From Pseudoprimorskyibacter insulae (GTDB lineage: Bacteria > Pseudomonadota > Alphaproteobacteria > Rhodobacterales > Rhodobacteraceae), in the NCBI RefSeq assembly GCF_900302505.1, contig NZ_OMOJ01000001.1, positions 806,001-870,000 of the forward strand: a stretch of DNA of 64,000 nucleotides, given 5' to 3'. Numbering within the stretch: position 1 is the first letter of the stretch; every line of letters starts with the position of its first letter. The notes beneath the pieces are model-generated. The model worked only from the letters and a program-made list of their open reading frames with translations. It made no database searches and was not told where the DNA came from. A program made the position numbers and the translations under genes. Of this stretch, positions 60,608 through 64,000 are shown piece after piece.

Positions 60608-63600
60608 TCAGCCGATTTCGGCCAGACGCGCCAATGCTTCGTGCAGTTTGGCCTCTTCTTCTTGGCGGGCGGCCAGATTGGTGCGGGCTTCCTCGACCAC
60701 GTCTTCTGGGGCGGATTCGGCGAATTTGGGGTTGTTGACACGGCCGGCAAGACCTTTGATTTCCTTCTCAAGCTTGCCAAGTGTCTTTTCCAAACGCGCC
60801 TTTTCTTCGGCCACATCGATGATGTCCGCCAGCGGCAAGCCAAAGGTAGCGCCTTCGACGGGGACGGTGGCGCAGCCCTTGGGGAAGGTTTCAACCTCTG
60901 TCAGGCTTTCGACGCGCGCCAGACGTTGGATCATCACCTCGTTGCGGGCCCAAGCGGCCTGTTCGGCTTCGCCCCACTGCGACACGACAACGGGGATGTG
61001 CAGGCCGGCAGGCACGTGCATCTGGGCGCGGGTTGACCGGATGCCCTCGATCACCGAGATCACCCAGTTCATTTCGCGATCCGCATCGGCGTTGACCAAT
61101 TCGCTGCCATAGGGCGGCCAATCGGCATGGACGAGCATCTTGGCGCGGTCGGTGCCCGTGTTGCCCCAGAGCTCTTCTGTGATGAAGGGCATGATCGGGT
61201 GCAGCAGGATCAGGCACTGGTCGATGACCCAAGCCATGGTGGCCTGCGTTTCGGCCTTGATCGCCTCGTCTTCGCTGTTCAGCAGCGGCTTGGAGAACTC
61301 CACATACCAGTCGCAGACCTTGCCCCAGACAAAGGCGTATAGCGCGCTGGCCGCATCGTTGAAGCGGTAGGCGTCAAGCGCGGTGTCCACCTCGGCTCGG
61401 ACTTTGGCGGTCTCGCCGATGATCCAGCGGTTCACGGTGGCATCTGCTTGCGGCACGGTCAGGTCACTGCCCAGAGCGCCGTTCATTTCGGCAAAGCGGG
61501 CGGCGTTCCACAGCTTGGTGCCGAAATTGCGGTAGCCGGTGATGCGGTCCTTGGACAGCTTCAGCACGCCGCCTATCGAGGCCATGGCGGTATTGGTAAA
61601 GCGCAGCGCGTCGGCGCCGAATTCATCCACGATTTCAAGCGGATCGATGACGTTGCCGGTGGTCTTCGACATCTTCTTGCCCTTCTCATCGCGGACGAGC
61701 TGGTGCAGGTAGACGGTGTGGAACGGCTCTTTGCCGACCACGGCCAGTTGCATCATCATCATCCGCGCCACCCAGAAGAACAGGATGTCGAAGCCGGTGA
61801 TCAGCACATCGGTGGGGAAGAACCGCTCAAGCTCGTCCGTCTGCTCGGGCCAGCCAAGCGTGCCGATGGGCCACAGGCCTGACGAGAACCACGTATCGAG
61901 CACGTCGGGATCGCGGGTGAGAACAAAGGTCGTTTTCTGGGCCTCTGGCTCGTTCGGATCACCCGAAACGATCTGAGCTTCTGCCATTCTCGAGGACGGG
62001 TCACAGGCCTCTTCAAAGCGGATGTCGAATTCGCCTTTGAAGACCGAACTATAGTATTCAGAAGCTACCTTTACAGCTTCCTCTTCAGAGGAGGCGCAGA
62101 AAGCCTTAAGCGGGCCAAGTTCTCTGTAAATTCCATCCATTACCGGCCCGTACCAAACCGGGATCTGGTGGCCCCACCACAGCTGGCGCGAGATGCACCA
62201 GGGCTCGATGTTCTCAAGCCAGTGGTAATAGGTCTTCTCACCCGATTCCGGGATGATCTTGGTGCGGCCTTCGCGCACCGCGTCCAGCGCGGGGCCGACG
62301 ACCTTTTCGGCATCGACGAACCACTGGTCGGTCAGCATCGGCTCGATCACCACTTTGGAACGGTCGCCAAAGGGCTGCATGATCGGTTTGGACTCGACCA
62401 AGGGCACTTCGGTGACAGGCGGCTCTTCCTCGCCCTTTTTCAGCTTGGGCTTGGGGCCAAGGCGGGCATCGTCCGACATCGTCATGACGGCCAGACCTTC
62501 GGCGGTGATCGCCTCGACCACCTTTGCACGGGCCTCATAGCGGTCAAGGCCGCGGTATTCATCGGGCACAAGGTTGATCGCGTCGATGTCCTGCACGGTA
62601 AAGGCTTTGCCCTTGGCGTATTCGGCGGCTTTGGCCACCTCGTCGGCATAGGGGGCGCCATCAGCGCGCATCTGCGCCTGCGTGTCCATCAGTCGGTACT
62701 GCGGGATCTTGTTGCGGTTTGCGACGCCGTGGTCGTTGAAATCATGCGCGCCGGTGATCTTGACCGCGCCCGAACCGAAGGTCGGATCGGGGTATTCATC
62801 GGTGATGATCGGGATCAGGCGGCGGTGTTCCTTCGGACCAACGGGGATTTCGCACATCATGCCAACGATCGAGGCATAACGTTCGTCGCTGGGGTGCACG
62901 GCAACCGCGCCATCGCCCAGCATGGTTTCGGGGCGCGTTGTCGCGATTGAGATATAGTCCCGCGTTTCACGGAACGTGACGTTCCCGTCTTCATCTCTCT
63001 CCAAATACTCATAAGTCGCCCCGCCAGCCAGCGGGTACTTGAAATGCCACATATGGCCGGGCGTTTCGATATTCTCGACCTCAAGATCCGAGATGGCGGT
63101 TTCGAAATGCGGATCCCAGTTCACAAGGCGCTTGCCGCGATAGATCAGGCCCTTGTTGTACATGTCCACGAAGACCTTGATCACGGCATCGTGGAAGTTG
63201 GGCGAATTTTCGTGGCCCGTGCGCGGATCGCCGGGGGCACCAGCCATGGTAAAGGCGTTGCGGTCCCAGTCGCACGAACAGCCAAGGCGTTTGAGCTGTT
63301 CAACGATGGTGCCGCCGTACTGGCCCTTCCATTCCCAGACCTTATCCAAGAACTTTTCGCGGCCCAGCTCGCGGCGGCCCGGTTCGCCCTTGGCGGCCAG
63401 CATCTTTTCGACCTGAAGCTGGGTTGCGATGCCCGCATGATCTTGGCCCGGCTGCCACAGGGTGTCAAAGCCGCGCATCCGGTGCCAGCGCACCAGAATG
63501 TCCTGAAGCGTGTTGTTGAAGGCGTGGCCCACGTGCAGCGCGCCCGTGACGTTGGGCGGCGGGATCATGATGCAGAAGCTGTCGTCGTGCGATTTGTTCG

Positions 63601-63688
63601 CGCCTGCGCGGAACGCGCCAGAGGTTTCCCAAGCCTTGTAAAGGCGGGCTTCGGCTTCGGCCGCGTTGAATGTCTTTTCCATCGCCAT
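60608..63688 (-). CDS. valS: Valyl-tRNA synthetase
   Basis: Class I aminoacyl-tRNA synthetase for valine, 1026 residues. HIGH is present as HVGH in [13 protein letters not shown] (residues 43-55), and KMSKS as KKMSKTTGN near residue 673. The editing domain (CP1) and the C-terminal coiled coil ([23 protein letters not shown]) are present. Its start [17 protein letters not shown] is typical. GGGG lies upstream of the ATG at 63688; the ATG at 63682 is also possible. Confidence 0.96.
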   Translation of the reverse strand: MAMEKTFNAAEAEARLYKAWETSGAFRAGANKSHDDSFCIMIPPPNVTGALHVGHAFNNTLQDILVRWHRMRGFDTLWQPGQDHAGIATQLQVEKMLAAKGEPGRRELGREKFLDKVWEWKGQYGGTIVEQLKRLGCSCDWDRNAFTMAGAPGDPRTGHENSPNFHDAVIKVFVDMYNKGLIYRGKRLVNWDPHFETAISDLEVENIETPGHMWHFKYPLAGGATYEYLERDEDGNVTFRETRDYISIATTRPETMLGDGAVAVHPSDERYASIVGMMCEIPVGPKEHRRLIPIITDEYPDPTFGSGAVKITGAHDFNDHGVANRNKIPQYRLMDTQAQMRADGAPYADEVAKAAEYAKGKAFTVQDIDAINLVPDEYRGLDRYEARAKVVEAITAEGLAVMTMSDDARLGPKPKLKKGEEEPPVTEVPLVESKPIMQPFGDRSKVVIEPMLTDQWFVDAEKVVGPALDAVREGRTKIIPESGEKTYYHWLENIEPWCISRQLWWGHQIPVWYGPVMDGIYRELGPLKAFCASSEEEAVKVASEYYSSVFKGEFDIRFEEACDPSSRMAEAQIVSGDPNEPEAQKTTFVLTRDPDVLDTWFSSGLWPIGTLGWPEQTDELERFFPTDVLITGFDILFFWVARMMMMQLAVVGKEPFHTVYLHQLVRDEKGKKMSKTTGNVIDPLEIVDEFGADALRFTNTAMASIGGVLKLSKDRITGYRNFGTKLWNAARFAEMNGALGSDLTVPQADATVNRWIIGETAKVRAEVDTALDAYRFNDAASALYAFVWGKVCDWYVEFSKPLLNSEDEAIKAETQATMAWVIDQCLILLHPIMPFITEELWGNTGTDRAKMLVHADWPPYGSELVNADADREMNWVISVIEGIRSTRAQMHVPAGLHIPVVVSQWGEAEQAAWARNEVMIQRLARVESLTEVETFPKGCATVPVEGATFGLPLADIIDVAEEKARLEKTLGKLEKEIKGLAGRVNNPKFAESAPEDVVEEARTNLAARQEEEAKLHEALARLAEIG

Positions 63689-63824
63689 GGGTGTGTTTCC
63701 CCTGCTTGGCCGCGCACTGCGACCGTCGATCCATTTTCGTCTGGAACCGTCTAACGAAACGCCGCGCCAAGGGAAAGGCGGGGCTGCGCAAAATGCGACA
63801 CCAAGGCGTGAAAAGCGGGGGCGG
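63689..63824. other. Spacer between valS and the sRNA tandem
   Basis: 136 bases without a gene. It should contain the valS promoter (minus strand). The sRNA transcripts are on the same strand upstream, ending at the TTTTCTTTT run. Confidence 0.55.
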
Positions 63825-63912
63825 AAAAGAAAAGGCCGGAAGCGCTAGGGAGGAGGAGTGCGCTTCCGGCCAGGGTATCGTTTGCCCCAGGGAGGAGGAG
63901 AGGGGCGCACGA
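63825..63912 (-). ncRNA. CcsR/cuckoo-type sRNA with CUCCUCCUCCC loops (proximal copy)
   Basis: Read on the minus strand. The 3' hairpin has 12-base perfect arms (GGCCGGAAGCGC / GCGCTTCCGGCC, 63834-63871) and a loop containing CUCCUCCUCCC, and TTTTCTTTT follows: a terminator. The 5' hairpin is GCCCC-loop-GGGGC (63884-63906), again with CUCCUCCUCCC in the loop. This two-stem layout with the CCUCCUCCC loop motif is the hallmark of the CcsR RNAs of Rhodobacter and of the cuckoo RNA family. Known examples are Hfq-bound and stress-induced. Confidence 0.85.
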
Positions 63913-63917
63913 ACTGG

Positions 63918-64000
63918 TTGGACCATTCGGTCCTGATGTCTTGGCGGCACCCCGAGGGAGGAGATGGAGCCACCGCCGATACCGAACACCCAAGGGAGGA
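63918..64000 (-). ncRNA. Second CcsR/cuckoo-type sRNA (partial, runs off edge)
   Basis: Minus-strand hairpin GGUGGC/GCCGCC (63943-63974) has a loop with CUCCUCCC; another UCCUCCC lies at the very edge (63994-64000), probably in the loop of the upstream stem. GGACC-GAAU-GGUCC (63920-63933) follows and may separate the two RNAs. With the proximal copy this forms a tandem, as in Rhodobacter sphaeroides where four copies are co-transcribed. Confidence 0.75.

Noticed and set aside
63846-64000. Row of plus-strand AGGGAGGAG boxes as ribosome binding sites of small leader peptides
   Set aside because: No start codons at suitable distance with real frames; the boxes are loops of well-formed hairpins on the minus strand, which explains them better.

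Overview
The window looks like chromosomal DNA of a high-GC marine or Roseobacter-type member of the Rhodobacteraceae (Alphaproteobacteria). Pointers are the proteins themselves (UrtABCDE with a long UrtB, a Roseobacter-style KpsC/KpsS pair, MetZ behind a SAM-II riboswitch), repeated intergenic palindromes of the 'CCCCCGG-GGTATTTAT' kind, and, at the right edge, a tandem of sRNA hairpins with CUCCUCCC loops like the CcsR/cuckoo RNAs known from Rhodobacter. Species was not determined. No tRNA, rRNA, CRISPR array, prophage or insertion sequence was seen.

Left part (1-9.1 kb, all minus strand): molybdate transporter modABC (modC cut by the edge), trmO, then the urea transporter urtABCDE. A 404-base region upstream of urtA carries a GCAC-N7-GTGC element of NtrC type. 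From 9.1 to 15.7 kb lies an accessory block: a SARP-like winged-helix/TPR regulator, a PAP2/vanadium-haloperoxidase-like protein with a (Val-Glu-Ala) tandem repeat, a subtilase without a signal peptide, and a protein of unknown family. From 15.7 to 23.4 kb are small stress and envelope genes (DUF4864, a right-handed beta-helix protein with a kinase-like partner, ABM, UspA, hemerythrin, thioredoxin, cold-shock protein, DUF2938) and a RAYT transposase with REP-like palindromes in and around it.

Middle part (23.5-41.7 kb): ettA, DUF2059, rpiB, a MarR-GNAT fusion, an aldo/keto reductase, nadD, dacB, an AT-richer gene for a BspA-like/RTX protein, hom, a small lipoprotein, a TetR regulator with a 20-bp palindrome at its start, pirin, three TadE/TadG-type pilus genes and a glutamate dehydrogenase family gene.

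Right part (41.7-64 kb): dnaG-rpoD, DUF4166, capsule genes kpsS, an OMA-type export lipoprotein and kpsC, ribE, a UvrD-family helicase, an alpha/beta hydrolase whose natural start seems to be an ATA codon, metZ under SAM-II control, folE2, a DUF1127-like small protein, trkH and valS, then the sRNA cluster. Five related palindromic repeats sit at gene ends throughout. The items most worth follow-up are the sRNA tandem, the RAYT/REP arrangement, the 9-15.7 kb block, the BspA-RTX protein, and hairpins that cover ribosome binding sites.
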